Assembly: GCA_016705335.1 (NCBI GenBank)
Contig: JADIYN010000017.1
Span: 1-64,000, forward strand
Direction: 5' to 3'
From: Draconibacterium sp.
GTDB taxonomy: Bacteria > Bacteroidota > Bacteroidia > Bacteroidales > Prolixibacteraceae
DNA length: 64,000 bases
The translations under genes were made by a program, and so were the position numbers. A model generated the notes under the pieces. It worked only from the letters and a program-made list of their open reading frames with translations. It was not told where the DNA came from and made no database searches. Positions 30,315 through 40,074 of the stretch are shown here, in pieces. Within the stretch, counting starts at the first letter, position 1. Every line of letters starts with the position of its first letter.

Positions 30315-31001
30315 TCAATTTATTTCGACTGTTAGTTTCTGTAAAACGTCTTTTACCGATAAATTTAATTTTTCGAGGGCCAAAGGAATGTTCCATTGTG
30401 ACGAATCGCGGGGTTCAACGAAATTCGATATAGAACGGATTTGGATACACGGAACTCCAATCCAATTACAAACATAAAATATTACAGCTCCTTCCATTGA
30501 TTCTAACTGGGCGTTAAATTTCGATTTTATTTCGGCAATTGAAGTTAAGCGGCCATGACTTTTGTTTGTTGTTATCCCCCTGACTTTTTTTAATTCGATT
30601 AATCCATTAAAATCCGAAGCCCTTAAAACACCATGTTCAAACGGAAACTCATTTGCATCCATATAACCTGTATCAAAAAGTGTAAGAAATTCCTCTTCCT
30701 TTTCAATACCCAAATCAGCAAATTCATCGGTAACAACCGAAACAACGTCGCCAATGTTTAATTCTGAAGTTAAACTTCCGGCAATACCAGCATTTATAAC
30801 TAACTGATATTTGTTCTCATGCAAAGCATTTGTTAAATGAAATGCAGTAAAAGTTGTTCCAATCCCCGTGATTAAAATATCGATCTCAATTTCGAAAAGT
30901 TTGTATTTTTTTAAAGAATGTGCAGATTCTTCGATAAATTCAAGTTCATCGGCCAATAATTTTACTTCGAGCCAGGTAGCTGAAACAATCAATATCTTCA
31001 T
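30315..31001 (-). CDS. mqnB: Futalosine hydrolase (MTA/SAH nucleosidase-like)
   Basis: 228 residues from the Met at 31001 (MKILIVSATWLEV); an alternative Met lies two codons upstream. Nucleosidase-fold motifs: ITGIGTTFTAFHL, INAGIAGSL and ESMEGAVIFYVC; the C-terminal motif RSISNFVEPRDSSQW is the pattern of Bacteroidota futalosine hydrolases. The reaction makes dehypoxanthine futalosine in the alternative menaquinone pathway. No other mqn gene lies in the window. MTA/SAH nucleosidase is the main alternative. Confidence 0.8.
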   Translation of the reverse strand: MKILIVSATWLEVKLLADELEFIEESAHSLKKYKLFEIEIDILITGIGTTFTAFHLTNALHENKYQLVINAGIAGSLTSELNIGDVVSVVTDEFADLGIEKEEEFLTLFDTGYMDANEFPFEHGVLRASDFNGLIELKKVRGITTNKSHGRLTSIAEIKSKFNAQLESMEGAVIFYVCNWIGVPCIQIRSISNFVEPRDSSQWNIPLALEKLNLSVKDVLQKLTVEIN

Positions 31002-31106
31002 AATCAATTTTCATAAATTTTGCTTCCACTTGGAAAGCAATACATACTTTCATACTGATTTTAGTAAAAAAAGTTAATCTTTGTATCCACTTTATTATTT
31101 AAAACC

Positions 31107-31730
31107 ATGGATTCAGAAAGAAATAATTCGAGTAACAATTACGAGAGAATTGAAAATTTCGATGATTACACAACCACCGAACTTGCCAAAAACTATGGCA
31201 ACATTTTAAAATTACTGGGCGAAGATAATTTGCGTGAAGGTCTTGACAAAACACCTGAAAGAGTAGCAAAAGCAATGCAATTTTTGCTGCAGGGATACAA
31301 AACCGACCCGGTTGAGATTTTGCGATCGGCACTTTTTAAAGAAGATTACCGCCAAATGGTTATTGTAAAAGACATTGAAATTTATTCCATGTGCGAACAC
31401 CATTTGCTTCCGTTTTTTGGGAAAGCACATGTTGCATACATTCCAAACGGAACAATTACAGGATTGAGCAAAATTGCAAGGGTGGTTGATGTTTTTTCCC
31501 GCCGGTTACAGGTTCAGGAACGATTGACCATGCAAATTAAAGAATGTATTCAAAACACACTAAAACCGCTGGGAGTGGCAGTAGTAATTGAAGCACAACA
31601 CCTTTGTATGCAAATGCGTGGCATCCAAAAACAACATTCGATAACCACAACTTCTGATTTTACAGGTGCTTTTGAAAAAACTGCAACCCGCGACGAATTT
31701 ATTAAACTGATTAGTACAAAATTCAGTTAA
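31107..31730 (+). CDS. folE: GTP cyclohydrolase I
   Basis: 207 residues, intact. First step of tetrahydrofolate synthesis. Motifs: EGLDKTPERVAKAM, the zinc ligands IYSMCEHHLLPFFG (Cys and His), VAYIPNG, GLSKIARVVDVFSRRLQVQERLT and the last Zn Cys in EAQHLCMQMRG. It lies divergent from mqnB and converges on the lactonase gene with only 3 bp between stops. It fits with pabBC elsewhere in the window as part of folate synthesis. Confidence 0.96.
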   Translation: MDSERNNSSNNYERIENFDDYTTTELAKNYGNILKLLGEDNLREGLDKTPERVAKAMQFLLQGYKTDPVEILRSALFKEDYRQMVIVKDIEIYSMCEHHLLPFFGKAHVAYIPNGTITGLSKIARVVDVFSRRLQVQERLTMQIKECIQNTLKPLGVAVVIEAQHLCMQMRGIQKQHSITTTSDFTGAFEKTATRDEFIKLISTKFS

Positions 31731-31733
31731 TTT

Positions 31734-32852
31734 CTATAAAAATTCGATACAAACCGGTGCAGGAATTTGAATTTGATTTCCTGTATATTCCGGCATTCCA
31801 TTTCCCTTGTTTATTTTGAACACTGTGATATTTCCGCTTTTCTGGTTGGCTACCAACATAAAATCGCCAGAGGGAGATAAGGAAAAATTTCGCGGCCAGT
31901 CGCCCTCAACCGGAACATAACCGAGCGGTTTCAACTTTTTGGTCTCACTATTTATTTCAAAAACCGCAATTGAATTATGCCCACGGTTTGAACCATACAA
32001 ATATTTTCCGTCATTGGAAACATGAACATCAGCACAATAACTTGTGCCTTTAAAATCTGTTGGAAGTGTAGAAATTACCTGAACTTCCTCCCAATTTTTC
32101 CCCACTCTTTTTAAAATAGTTATTGTAGAATTTAATTCACTTATCACATAAATAAAATTTCCATCGGGATGAAAATCGAAATGGCGCGGACCCGAACCTG
32201 GCTGAAGTTTTACAAATTTTTGTCCGCTTTGTATGAGTTTATCACCCTCCAATTCAAAAATATTTAATTGATCTGTTCCCAAATCAGCACTAAAAACCCT
32301 GTTTTCAAATGGAGAAAACTTAATTGAATGCGCATAAGGTTTTGTTTGCCTTGATTTATCGATTCCTGAGCCTTCATTTACAATTACCGAACTGGCAGGC
32401 AACAAACTTCCGTTTACTGCAACCGGGTAAAGCGAAGTTGTTCCCCCACCGTAATTAGCAACAGCAACATGTTTTCCATCTTTCGAAACGTCAACATGAC
32501 AAGGATCGGCACCATGTGATAATTGTTTGTTTAAAAATTTTAAAGCTCCATTCTTTTCAATTTCATAAGCCGAAATATATCCACCTATAGGTTCGATTAT
32601 TTGTGGAGCACGATTAACAACATACAAATATTTTTTATTGGGTGATATTTTTAAAAAATTGGGATTATCGATACCAGGAAAAGTCTGATTTAAGCCAATT
32701 TCACTTGTTAAAGCATCAAATTCACATAAATAAATTCCTTTTGCACCTTCTGTTGTAAATGTTCCGACATAAAACTTCTGCTTACCGGTATTTTGTCCGA
32801 AAACTAATAACGCAGTGACAATGAGAAACAATAACATGGAAATTCTTTTCAT
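31734..32852 (-). CDS. Lactonase-family beta-propeller protein (6-phosphogluconolactonase type), secreted
   Basis: 372 residues with a signal peptide (MKRISMLLFLIVTALLVFGQ). Seven-bladed propeller motifs of the YbhE/Pgl family: KFYVGTFTTEGAKGIY, NPNFLKISPNKKYLYVVN, HVAVANYGGGTTSLYPV, PYAHSIKFSP, GPRHFDFHPDGNFIYV and GDWPRNFSLSPSGDFMLVANQKSGNI. The usual enzyme hydrolyses 6-phosphogluconolactone; with a signal peptide this protein acts outside the cytoplasm, so its true substrate is uncertain. Confidence 0.88.
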   Translation of the reverse strand: MKRISMLLFLIVTALLVFGQNTGKQKFYVGTFTTEGAKGIYLCEFDALTSEIGLNQTFPGIDNPNFLKISPNKKYLYVVNRAPQIIEPIGGYISAYEIEKNGALKFLNKQLSHGADPCHVDVSKDGKHVAVANYGGGTTSLYPVAVNGSLLPASSVIVNEGSGIDKSRQTKPYAHSIKFSPFENRVFSADLGTDQLNIFELEGDKLIQSGQKFVKLQPGSGPRHFDFHPDGNFIYVISELNSTITILKRVGKNWEEVQVISTLPTDFKGTSYCADVHVSNDGKYLYGSNRGHNSIAVFEINSETKKLKPLGYVPVEGDWPRNFSLSPSGDFMLVANQKSGNITVFKINKGNGMPEYTGNQIQIPAPVCIEFL

Positions 32853-32952
32853 TTAATTCAGTTTTTATTAAATTATAACTTTTATTACACAAAATAGCCT
32901 TTTGTTTGTTAAGGTTTTAAAGTAACTGGTTTAAAAATAAAACAATACAATT

Positions 32953-33783
32953 ATGAAAACAATTTTAACTGGATTAATCCTGACTTTAATTTTTGGAGTG
33001 AATATTTCGAATGCACAACATTTGGAAAAGGTATGGCAAACAAGCTGCGATTTGAAAACGCCTGAATCAGTTTTGTATGACCAGGAAAGTGACGTAATTT
33101 ATGTTTCGAACATAGATGGCGACCCTTCGCAAAAAGATGGGAACGGGTTTATTTCAATTTTAAACTCTGATGGAAGTGTTAAAAATCTGCATTGGATTAA
33201 AAACCTTGATGCCCCTAAAGGATTGGCAATTTTTAAAGGTAAACTGTATGTTGCTGACATTGACAAACTCGTGGAAATTGATATTAAAAAAGGTACAGTT
33301 TTGACCAAATATGATGCTCCGGGTGCAGTATTTTTAAACGATGTAACTGCCTGTATGAACGGGATGATTTTTGTATCGGACACAAGAACTGCAAAAATTC
33401 ATGTGTTGAATGAGGGCAAATTCACGGTTTGGATGGAAGGAAAACCATTGGAAACCCCAAATGGATTAATGACCGAAAAGGGTAAACTGCTTGTAGGTGA
33501 CAAAAATATTTACGAAGTTGATATCCAATCCAAAGAAATTGTGCAATTAATAGAAGATGCAGGTGGAGTTGATGGTTTGGAAAAAAACAACGACGGCGAT
33601 TTTGTGTTTTCAAACTGGCCGGGAAAAATTTACATACATAAAAACGGAAAAACTATAAAACTGATTGATACAACAGCACAAGAACTAAATACTGCCGATA
33701 TTGATTATGATTTGAAACATGATTTAATTTTGGTGCCAACGTTTTTCGACAATCATATTGTTGCCTATAAAATAGTTTTTTAA
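32953..33783 (+). CDS. SMP-30/NHL-type beta-propeller protein, secreted
   Basis: 276 residues with a signal peptide (MKTILTGLILTLIFGVNISNAQ). Blades of the SMP-30/gluconolactonase pattern: ESVLYDQESDVIYVSN, APKGLAIFKGKLYVAD, VFLNDVTACMNGMIFVSDT and TPNGLMTEKGKLLVG. The metal-binding residues of gluconolactonase are not all clear, so binding or scaffold function is possible. It is divergent from the lactonase-family gene and also periplasmic, and the two may work on related sugar compounds. Confidence 0.75.
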   Translation: MKTILTGLILTLIFGVNISNAQHLEKVWQTSCDLKTPESVLYDQESDVIYVSNIDGDPSQKDGNGFISILNSDGSVKNLHWIKNLDAPKGLAIFKGKLYVADIDKLVEIDIKKGTVLTKYDAPGAVFLNDVTACMNGMIFVSDTRTAKIHVLNEGKFTVWMEGKPLETPNGLMTEKGKLLVGDKNIYEVDIQSKEIVQLIEDAGGVDGLEKNNDGDFVFSNWPGKIYIHKNGKTIKLIDTTAQELNTADIDYDLKHDLILVPTFFDNHIVAYKIVF

Positions 33784-33841
33784 ACTATTTGCACAATCAG
33801 GTGTTCAACATTAAGGTGATAAAATTAAACATTAAAAATTT

Positions 33842-34078
33842 ATGGAAAGTCCAAAAATAGCTGCAAAATTTCCTGCTTCTGCAGTTTTAGAGCCAGGAAC
33901 TTATTTCTGGTGTGCATGTGGAAAAAGTAAAAATCAACCGTTTTGCGACAGTTCGCATCAGGGGTCAGGAATATTTCCTGTACAATTTAAAATCGAGGTG
34001 AAAAAGGAAGTTTTTCTGTGCCAGTGCAAACAATCGAAAAACAAACCTTTTTGCGACGGAAGTCACAGAAGTTTATAA
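33842..34078 (+). CDS. CDGSH iron-sulfur protein, two domains
   Basis: 78 residues with two CDGSH motifs: CACGKSKNQPFCDSSH (about residues 26-41) and CQCKQSKNKPFCDGSH (about 59-74). Each binds a 2Fe-2S cluster through three Cys and one His; the first has Ser in place of Gly before Ser-His. Proteins of this kind, known also as mitoNEET-like, are linked to iron and redox balance. The preceding propeller gene ends 58 bp upstream. Confidence 0.92.
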   Translation: MESPKIAAKFPASAVLEPGTYFWCACGKSKNQPFCDSSHQGSGIFPVQFKIEVKKEVFLCQCKQSKNKPFCDGSHRSL

Positions 34079-34086
34079 TTTAAAAA

Positions 34087-34118
34087 GAAGGGGTAAAAAT
34101 CAAAAATTTTACCCCTTC
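34087..34118. terminator. Bidirectional terminator
   Basis: GAAGGGGTAAAA and TTTTACCCCTTC pair around an 8-nt loop. It lies between the convergent CDGSH gene (stop 34078) and the rubredoxin-fusion gene (stop 34125). Confidence 0.85.
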
Positions 34119-34124
34119 CTGTTT

Positions 34125-34871
34125 CTAATCCCTTTTAAAATAATCCTTTCCTGCATTACAAATCGGGCATTTATAATCTTCAGGCAAATCTTCAAACGGA
34201 GTTCCGGGAGGAATACCTGACGATGGATCACCTTCCTCAGGATCATATTGAAACCCGCAAATACTGCATGTGTAAGTACCATTTTCTTTGTTATATACAT
34301 GCTCATGTTCTTCATTTATCTCCGGTTTTGATTCAGATTCCGGTACAACTTCGTTTTCAAGTTTTTCTTTTTCAATATAAGTTGGTGCATTTTTAGGCGC
34401 CAGCATTTTATATTTTTCGCGGTAATAATCATAAGTTAATGGCTCGTCACCTGAAAGAACTTCGCTATCCAGTACTTCTCCAATGATTAACATGTGAGAA
34501 CCTACATCAACTGAATTTACAACTTTACAATCGAACCAGGCAACAGAAGAATCTGTAATAATTGGCGCCCCGCTTACCGATTTAATTGTTTTCACATTTC
34601 GAAATTTATCGAAATCTGCGCCTGACATAAATCCAAATTCACCGATTAATGAGGTATTTACTTCCTTTTTTAAAACTGAAATTGAAAATATTCCGCTTTC
34701 AAGAATTTTTTCGGTTGTGAAATTCTTTTTATGACTGCTAATTGCAATTTGCGAAGGCTCGGCAGTTACCTGAAAGGCAGTATTACCAATATAGTATAAA
34801 TCCGTAACATTTGATTCTGTTGCAATAATGTATAACCCATATGATAATTTGTGAAATGCTTTATACTTCAT
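34125..34871 (-). CDS. Flavin reductase-like domain fused to rubredoxin (Hrb type)
   Basis: 248 residues. The first about 160 residues are an FMN-binding split-barrel reductase (LSYGLYIIATES, NTAFQVTAEPSQIAIS, HKKNFT, GSHMLIIGEV). A flexible acidic linker follows (KLENEVVPESESKPEINEEHE). The last about 50 are a rubredoxin: YTCSICGFQYDPEEG with the second Cys pair in YKCPICN. This is the layout of high-molecular-weight rubredoxins, which pass electrons between NAD(P)H-linked donors and oxygen or NO reductases. It converges on the CDGSH gene. Confidence 0.9.
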   Translation of the reverse strand: MKYKAFHKLSYGLYIIATESNVTDLYYIGNTAFQVTAEPSQIAISSHKKNFTTEKILESGIFSISVLKKEVNTSLIGEFGFMSGADFDKFRNVKTIKSVSGAPIITDSSVAWFDCKVVNSVDVGSHMLIIGEVLDSEVLSGDEPLTYDYYREKYKMLAPKNAPTYIEKEKLENEVVPESESKPEINEEHEHVYNKENGTYTCSICGFQYDPEEGDPSSGIPPGTPFEDLPEDYKCPICNAGKDYFKRD

Positions 34872-35067
34872 TTAATATGATTTTTTATATTTATAAAATT
34901 AACAATTGATTTTAAACCAAAACAAACATGAATAAATTTTCATGTAAATAAAAACAAACTAATGAATTTGAAAGGAATATTAGCAGAAAAGTGATACAGA
35001 ATAGGGTTAAATTTATATTTTCAACTTACAAAATACATAAAGCTATATAATTCATTTAAATCATTGT

Positions 35068-35075
35068 TAGATTTG
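35068..35075 (+). promoter_or_regulatory. Candidate -7 element for the sigma-54 regulator gene
   Basis: TAGATTTG fits TANNTTTG, 55 bp before the ATG at 35130. No good -33 element at the normal distance was seen. Confidence 0.4.
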
Positions 35076-35129
35076 CAGAAAGCATTATATAAATTTTAAC
35101 TTAGTGCGTTTAATAAAAAATTTACAACG

Positions 35130-36491
35130 ATGGCTAAACCCAAATTAAGTTCGCAGTATAAAATCTTTGTGGTAGAAGACAATACCCTTTATGCTCAGAT
35201 ACTTAAAAAACAATTATTAGATGATGGCTACCTGGTAAAGGTATTTCACAACGGACGTGATTTTATGGCTAATCTGGACGAAAAACCGGACTTAGTAACA
35301 TTGGATTATACACTTCCGGATATGACTGGTTATGATGTTCTGAAAAAAATTCAGAAAAGAATGCCAGGCACCAATGTAATTATAATTTCAGCCCAGGAAA
35401 ATATCAATACAGCCATCGATTTAATGAAAAACGGGGCTTATGATTATATTATGAAAGCGGCTGACACCCGCGAAAAGTTAAGCAACGTTATTAAAAATAT
35501 CAGGGAAAGAGATCAGCTCCGAACCGAAAATATTATACTAAAAGACGCAGTAAAGGAAAAATACAACTTCAGAAACCTGATAAAAGGAAACAGTAGGGAA
35601 ATAGAGCACATTTTCGAATTGATGGATAAAGCCATACAAACGCAAATTTCAGTCTCAATCTCGGGTGCCACCGGAACAGGAAAAGAACTGGTTGCAAAGG
35701 GTATTCATTATAATTCGAAACGAAGTAACAAACCATTTATAGCTGTTAACGTTTCTGCAATTCCTGATGGACTTATTGAGAGTGAACTTTTTGGACACGA
35801 AAAAGGCGCTTTCACAGGAGCTGATTCAAGGAAAATAGGGAAATTTGAACAAGCCAATGGAGGAACACTTTTCCTTGATGAAATTGCCGACCTTGAAATA
35901 GGTTTGCAAGCCAAACTTTTGCGTGTTTTGCAGGAACGTGAATTGGTAAGATTGGGTGGTTCTGAAACGATTCCGCTGGATGTAAGGATAATTACTGCAA
36001 CACACAAAAACCTGGGTACACTTATCGCTGAAGGAAAATTCAGAAAAGATTTGTATTACCGTTTGCTTGGACTACCAATTGAACTACCACCGTTGCGCGA
36101 TCGCGGAAATGACATTATTTTACTCGCTAAGCATTTTGTTGATGAATTTTGCCGTGAAAACGACATGGAACGAAAAGAAATTTCAGAAGAAGCGAAAAAA
36201 CTTCTCCTTACTTATCACTTCCCCGGCAATATCCGTGAATTGAAAGCAGTTATGGAACTTTCGTGTGTTTTAAGTAATCGGAATGTGATTAAAGCCAGCC
36301 ATTTAAACATGAATATTGACAACAATGTACAGAACCTGCTGGCTACTGAAAAAACAATTGAAGAATACACGCAGGAAATAATAAAACATTTTCTTATAAA
36401 ATATAACCAGAATGTCAGACTTGTTGCCAACAAACTTGGAGTTGGAAAATCTACAATTTACAGGATGTTGCAGAAGAAAGAACTGGAATAA
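35130..36491 (+). CDS. Sigma-54-dependent response regulator (NtrC type)
   Basis: 453 residues. Receiver domain first (IFVVEDNTLYAQ; acceptor Asp in VTLDYTLPDM; Lys in YDYIMKAAD). Central AAA+ domain: Walker A SGATGTGKE, the sigma-54 contact motif HEKGAFTGAD, the Walker B GGTLFLDEIADL, and PPLRDRGNDIILLAKHF. C-terminal Fis-type helix-turn-helix: NQNVRLVANKLGVGKSTIYRML. It has all the parts needed to activate sigma-54 promoters when phosphorylated; no sensor kinase gene is adjacent, so it is an orphan. Confidence 0.94.
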   Translation: MAKPKLSSQYKIFVVEDNTLYAQILKKQLLDDGYLVKVFHNGRDFMANLDEKPDLVTLDYTLPDMTGYDVLKKIQKRMPGTNVIIISAQENINTAIDLMKNGAYDYIMKAADTREKLSNVIKNIRERDQLRTENIILKDAVKEKYNFRNLIKGNSREIEHIFELMDKAIQTQISVSISGATGTGKELVAKGIHYNSKRSNKPFIAVNVSAIPDGLIESELFGHEKGAFTGADSRKIGKFEQANGGTLFLDEIADLEIGLQAKLLRVLQERELVRLGGSETIPLDVRIITATHKNLGTLIAEGKFRKDLYYRLLGLPIELPPLRDRGNDIILLAKHFVDEFCRENDMERKEISEEAKKLLLTYHFPGNIRELKAVMELSCVLSNRNVIKASHLNMNIDNNVQNLLATEKTIEEYTQEIIKHFLIKYNQNVRLVANKLGVGKSTIYRMLQKKELE

Positions 36492-36496
36492 AAAAA

Positions 36497-36525
36497 GCCC
36501 CTCTTGACCTCCTCTGGTGGAGGAA
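36497..36525. repeat. Palindromic intergenic element (REP-like)
   Basis: Sequence GCCCCTCTTGACCTCC, then TCTGGT and GGAGG: a 5-bp CCTCC/GGAGG stem after a GC-rich start, in otherwise AT-rich intergenic sequence. It resembles short palindromic repeats common between genes of Bacteroidota; it could also act as a weak terminator for the regulator gene. Confidence 0.4.
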
Positions 36526-36568
36526 TAAAAAAAATTTAACCATTCATCATTGAATAATTTGTAAAATA

Positions 36569-36597
36569 AAAATCCCGGATTTTTCGTCCGGGATTTT
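36569..36597. terminator. Terminator of fabD
   Basis: AAAATCCCGGA and TCCGGGATTTT pair around TTTTTCG, 19 bp after the inferred fabD stop at 36616; a strong hairpin with a T run on the minus strand. Confidence 0.85.
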
Positions 36598-36615
36598 CAT
36601 ATTTAATAATGAGCA

Positions 36616-37502
36616 TTAACCTTGAAAATTGTTCACACCAAAAGTTTCAATGCTTCTGTCAACCTTTTAACAAGTCCCTGCAAAACTGTTCCCGGTCCAA
36701 TTTCGGTAAATGAAGTTGCACCACCGGCAATCATATTTTGCACGGTTTGTGTCCATTTTACAGGTGCAGTCAACTGTGCAATCAGGTTTTGTTTTATCAC
36801 TTCAGGATCAGAAGTTGCCTGGGCATTTACATTTTGATAAACCGGACAAATTGGTTTGCTAAAGTTTGTCGATTCAATAGCAGCAGCCAGTTCTTCGCGG
36901 GCAGGTTCCATCAACGGCGAATGAAATGCACCGCCAACAGTTAATTTTAACGCACGTTTGGCTCCGCGTTCCGTAAGTAATTCGCAGGCTTTGTCAATTC
37001 CGGCAAACGAACCCGAAATAACCAATTGACCCGGACAATTATAATTTGCAGGAACTACCACTTCATCAACCGAAGCACAAACTTCTTCAACAATATCATC
37101 ATCTAAACCAACAATTGCTGCCATTGTTGAAGGTTCTGCTTCGCAGGCTTTTTGCATGGCAAGTGCACGTTTGTAAACCAATTTCAAGCCATCTTCAAAA
37201 GTTAAAGCGCCATTGGCAACCAATGCTGAAAATTCGCCAAGTGAATGGCCTGCAACCATGTCTGGTGCAAAATCTTTTACGGTTTTTGCCAGCAAAACTG
37301 AGTGCAGGAAAATTGCTGGTTGCGTAACTTTTGTCTCTTTCAAATCGTCAATTGTTCCCTCAAACATAATCTTTGTGATGTCGAAACCTAAAATTTCATT
37401 TGCTTTTTCAAACAATTCTTTAGCTTCCGCTGAGTTCTCATATAAATCTTTTCCCATCCCGGGGTACTGTGCTCCCTGACCGGGAAATACATAAGCCTTC
37501 AT
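36616..37502 (-). CDS. fabD: Malonyl-CoA:ACP transacylase, frameshift at the end
   Basis: Moves malonyl groups from CoA to acyl carrier protein for fatty acid synthesis. Start at 37502 (MKAYVFPGQGAQYPGMG). Catalytic Ser in VAGHSLGEFSAL; His in VGGAFHSPLM; the motif NCPGQLVISG also fits. The open frame stops early at 36633 (KRLTEALKLLV). Adding one A in the preceding run gives the usual end KKVDRSIETFGVNNFQG with a stop at 36616, so a single-base deletion is likely. Confidence 0.95.
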
Positions 37503-37609
37503 AATTTTTGTTTTAAAATTTCAGCTGACAAAGATATATTTTTAATTCTATCGCTTAATTTGGACGTTTTCGAAATACCGAATGTTAACAATTACGGTTT
37601 TTAAAAGGA

Positions 37610-38119
37610 TTATAAAATCAGACTAATCAGCAAATATTTCATTATTAAACCCGCCGTACTATAAATAATAAATCCTGAAAACCTGTATTTTACCATTCCG
37701 GCAGCTACTGCAATTACCGACGAAGAAAGTGGTAAAACATTGAAAATAAAAATGGTAAGATTGCCGTATTTCTGAATATGTTTTTCGGCATTTTTTATTC
37801 GATCTTCTCCAACAAGGTTATTCACAACAGTTGAACTTACGGAAAATCCGATGAAATAATCAATTAACTGTGCTGCAATTGCTGTCAAAACCGCAACTGC
37901 GAACATTTCCAAATCGCTAAAAAACGAGAGATAATATATGTAAGCCAGTTCAACAGGCATCAGTAAAAAAAACAAATAGCCTGAAAAATGAATTAAAGCG
38001 AATGAAATAATACTTTGATTTTTACCTTCATACCATTCCCTGCCCAGCGTAAAAGAAACGATTAAAATTGCGACCACCGAGGTTATTATAAAAAGTACTA
38101 TTCTGATCTTCCGTTTCAT
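37610..38119 (-). CDS. VTT/DedA-like membrane protein
   Basis: 169 residues, about four or five membrane helices. The second half, QKYGNLTIFIFNVLPLSSSVIAVAAGMVKY, carries the Tyr-Gly and the re-entrant P-rich segment typical of VTT (DedA/TMEM41-like) proteins, which scramble or flip lipids. The family's usual N-terminal part is shorter here. No obvious operon partner; glmS lies upstream on the same strand with a different start. Confidence 0.65.
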   Translation of the reverse strand: MKRKIRIVLFIITSVVAILIVSFTLGREWYEGKNQSIISFALIHFSGYLFFLLMPVELAYIYYLSFFSDLEMFAVAVLTAIAAQLIDYFIGFSVSSTVVNNLVGEDRIKNAEKHIQKYGNLTIFIFNVLPLSSSVIAVAAGMVKYRFSGFIIYSTAGLIMKYLLISLIL

Positions 38120-38228
38120 TGAAAAAAAACCGGATTTTCAGAGAAAATAATTACCCTGAATATTTTGTTTCTTTTACGTTAATCAGGAAAATTCATTCGA
38201 AAAAAGAAATAGAATTTTCCGGAATGAT

Positions 38229-40067
38229 TTATTCCACGGTTACAGATTTTGCCAGATTCCTCGGCTGGTCAACATTGCAACCCCGCAAAAGTGCTATGTG
38301 ATAAGCCAGTAACTGTAAAGGAATTACAGATAAAAGCGGTGCAACTGCCGGATGTGAATCGGGAATTTCAATGCTGTCGTTTACCATTTCCTTTAAAACA
38401 ACATCACCTTCAGTCACAATGGCAATTACATTTCCTTTCCGGGCTTTCACTTCCTGAATATTGCTCACAATTTTTTCGTAATAATCATCTTTTGGCGCTA
38501 CTACAATTACGGGTAAATTATCATCAACAAGCGCGATTGGTCCGTGTTTCATTTCACCGGCGGCGTAACCTTCGGCATGTACATACGAAATTTCCTTTAG
38601 TTTTAGCGCTCCTTCCAATGCAACAGGGAAAAGATATCCGCGACCCAGGTACAGCGCATTTACTGCATCTTTATATTTTCCGGCAATCGCTTTTATTTTT
38701 TCATCATTTTGAAGAATCAGTCTCCCTTTTTCGGGAATTTGAGCCAATTCTTTTACAAGCATTTTGTAATCTTCTTCACTTATTGTTTTTCGTGCCATCG
38801 CAAGTTTCAGTGCAAACATTGTTAAAACTGTTACCTGCGCTGTAAAAGCTTTTGTTGATGCAACACCGATTTCAATACCGGCATGGGTGTAAACCCCTGC
38901 ATCGGTTTCGCGCGAAAGCGTTGAGCCAACAACATTGCATATTCCAATTACGGTAGCACCTTTATCTTTTGCCAGATGAAGTGCTGCCAGTGTATCAGCA
39001 GTTTCACCACTTTGACTTATTAAAATCACTACATCGTTTTTGCCGATAACCGGTTTTCTGTACCTGAACTCGGATGCATATTCCACTTCAACCGGGATTT
39101 GTGCAAATTCTTCAAGCAAATATTCACCAATCAAAGCAGCGTGCCATGATGTTCCGCAACCTATTATAATAATTCGTTCAGCATTTTGGATCTTTGGGAA
39201 AATATTAATCAATCCGCCTAAAACAATTTCGGAATGATCGGCACGCAATCTGCCACGAAAAGTCTCTTCAATAGTTTTTGGCTGCTCGTGAATTTCCTTC
39301 AACATAAAATGTTCATAATCACCTTTATCAAGCTCCCCTATTTCCAAATCAATATTGCTGATTTTAACAGAAACCGGTGTATCCTGAACGTTTTTCAGTG
39401 TAAAACTGTCGCGTTTAATAACTGCAATATCCTCATCGTTTAAATAAATTACCTGGCTTGTAAACTCTGCAATTGGAGCTGCATCACTGGCAATAAAATA
39501 TTCTTTGTTTCCAAGACCAACTACAAGTGGGCTTCCTTTTCGGGCAACCACAATTTTGTCTTTTTCATCTTTGCACAAAACAGCAATTCCATATGCTCCC
39601 ACAACTTTTCTTAGTGCAAGCTGAACAGCCATTTCCGCATTGATTTCAGTGCTTTGGTTGTAAAAGAACTCAATTAAATTAGCCAGAACTTCTGTATCTG
39701 TTTCACTGCTAAAAGTGTAACCATGCAGTATTAAATCGTCTCTCAATTTCGCGTAGTTTTCGATAATCCCGTTGTGGACAAGCGTAAAAGTTCCGTTCAT
39801 TGAATTGTGCGGATGAGCATTTATATCATTTGGTTCTCCGTGTGTTGCCCAGCGTGTATGACCAATCCCGATTGAACCACCATGATTTTGAGTCAATGCA
39901 AAATTCTCCAGTTCAATCACTTTTCCTTTCTTTTTATACACTTCCAAACTACCGTTCAGCAAAGCAACGCCAGCCGAATCATACCCGCGGTATTCGAGCC
40001 ATTTCAATCCTTTTATAATTATTGGGAAAGCTTCTTTTTTTCCGATATAACCGATAATTCCACACAT
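38229..40067 (-). CDS. glmS: Glutamine:fructose-6-phosphate aminotransferase (isomerizing)
   Basis: 612 residues, intact. N-terminal glutaminase domain with catalytic Cys2 (MCGIIGYIGKK) and motifs RGYDSAGVALL, GIGHTRWATHGEP, NAHPH and TLVHNGIIENY. Two SIS domains follow (IIIGCGTSWHAALIG, EYASEFRYRKP, SQSGETADTLAAL, and LYLGRGYLFPVALEGALKLKEI), with the end VDQPRNLAKSVTVE. It makes glucosamine-6-phosphate for peptidoglycan and LPS. Confidence 0.96.
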   Translation of the reverse strand: MCGIIGYIGKKEAFPIIIKGLKWLEYRGYDSAGVALLNGSLEVYKKKGKVIELENFALTQNHGGSIGIGHTRWATHGEPNDINAHPHNSMNGTFTLVHNGIIENYAKLRDDLILHGYTFSSETDTEVLANLIEFFYNQSTEINAEMAVQLALRKVVGAYGIAVLCKDEKDKIVVARKGSPLVVGLGNKEYFIASDAAPIAEFTSQVIYLNDEDIAVIKRDSFTLKNVQDTPVSVKISNIDLEIGELDKGDYEHFMLKEIHEQPKTIEETFRGRLRADHSEIVLGGLINIFPKIQNAERIIIIGCGTSWHAALIGEYLLEEFAQIPVEVEYASEFRYRKPVIGKNDVVILISQSGETADTLAALHLAKDKGATVIGICNVVGSTLSRETDAGVYTHAGIEIGVASTKAFTAQVTVLTMFALKLAMARKTISEEDYKMLVKELAQIPEKGRLILQNDEKIKAIAGKYKDAVNALYLGRGYLFPVALEGALKLKEISYVHAEGYAAGEMKHGPIALVDDNLPVIVVAPKDDYYEKIVSNIQEVKARKGNVIAIVTEGDVVLKEMVNDSIEIPDSHPAVAPLLSVIPLQLLAYHIALLRGCNVDQPRNLAKSVTVE

Positions 40068-40074
40068 ATTTCGC

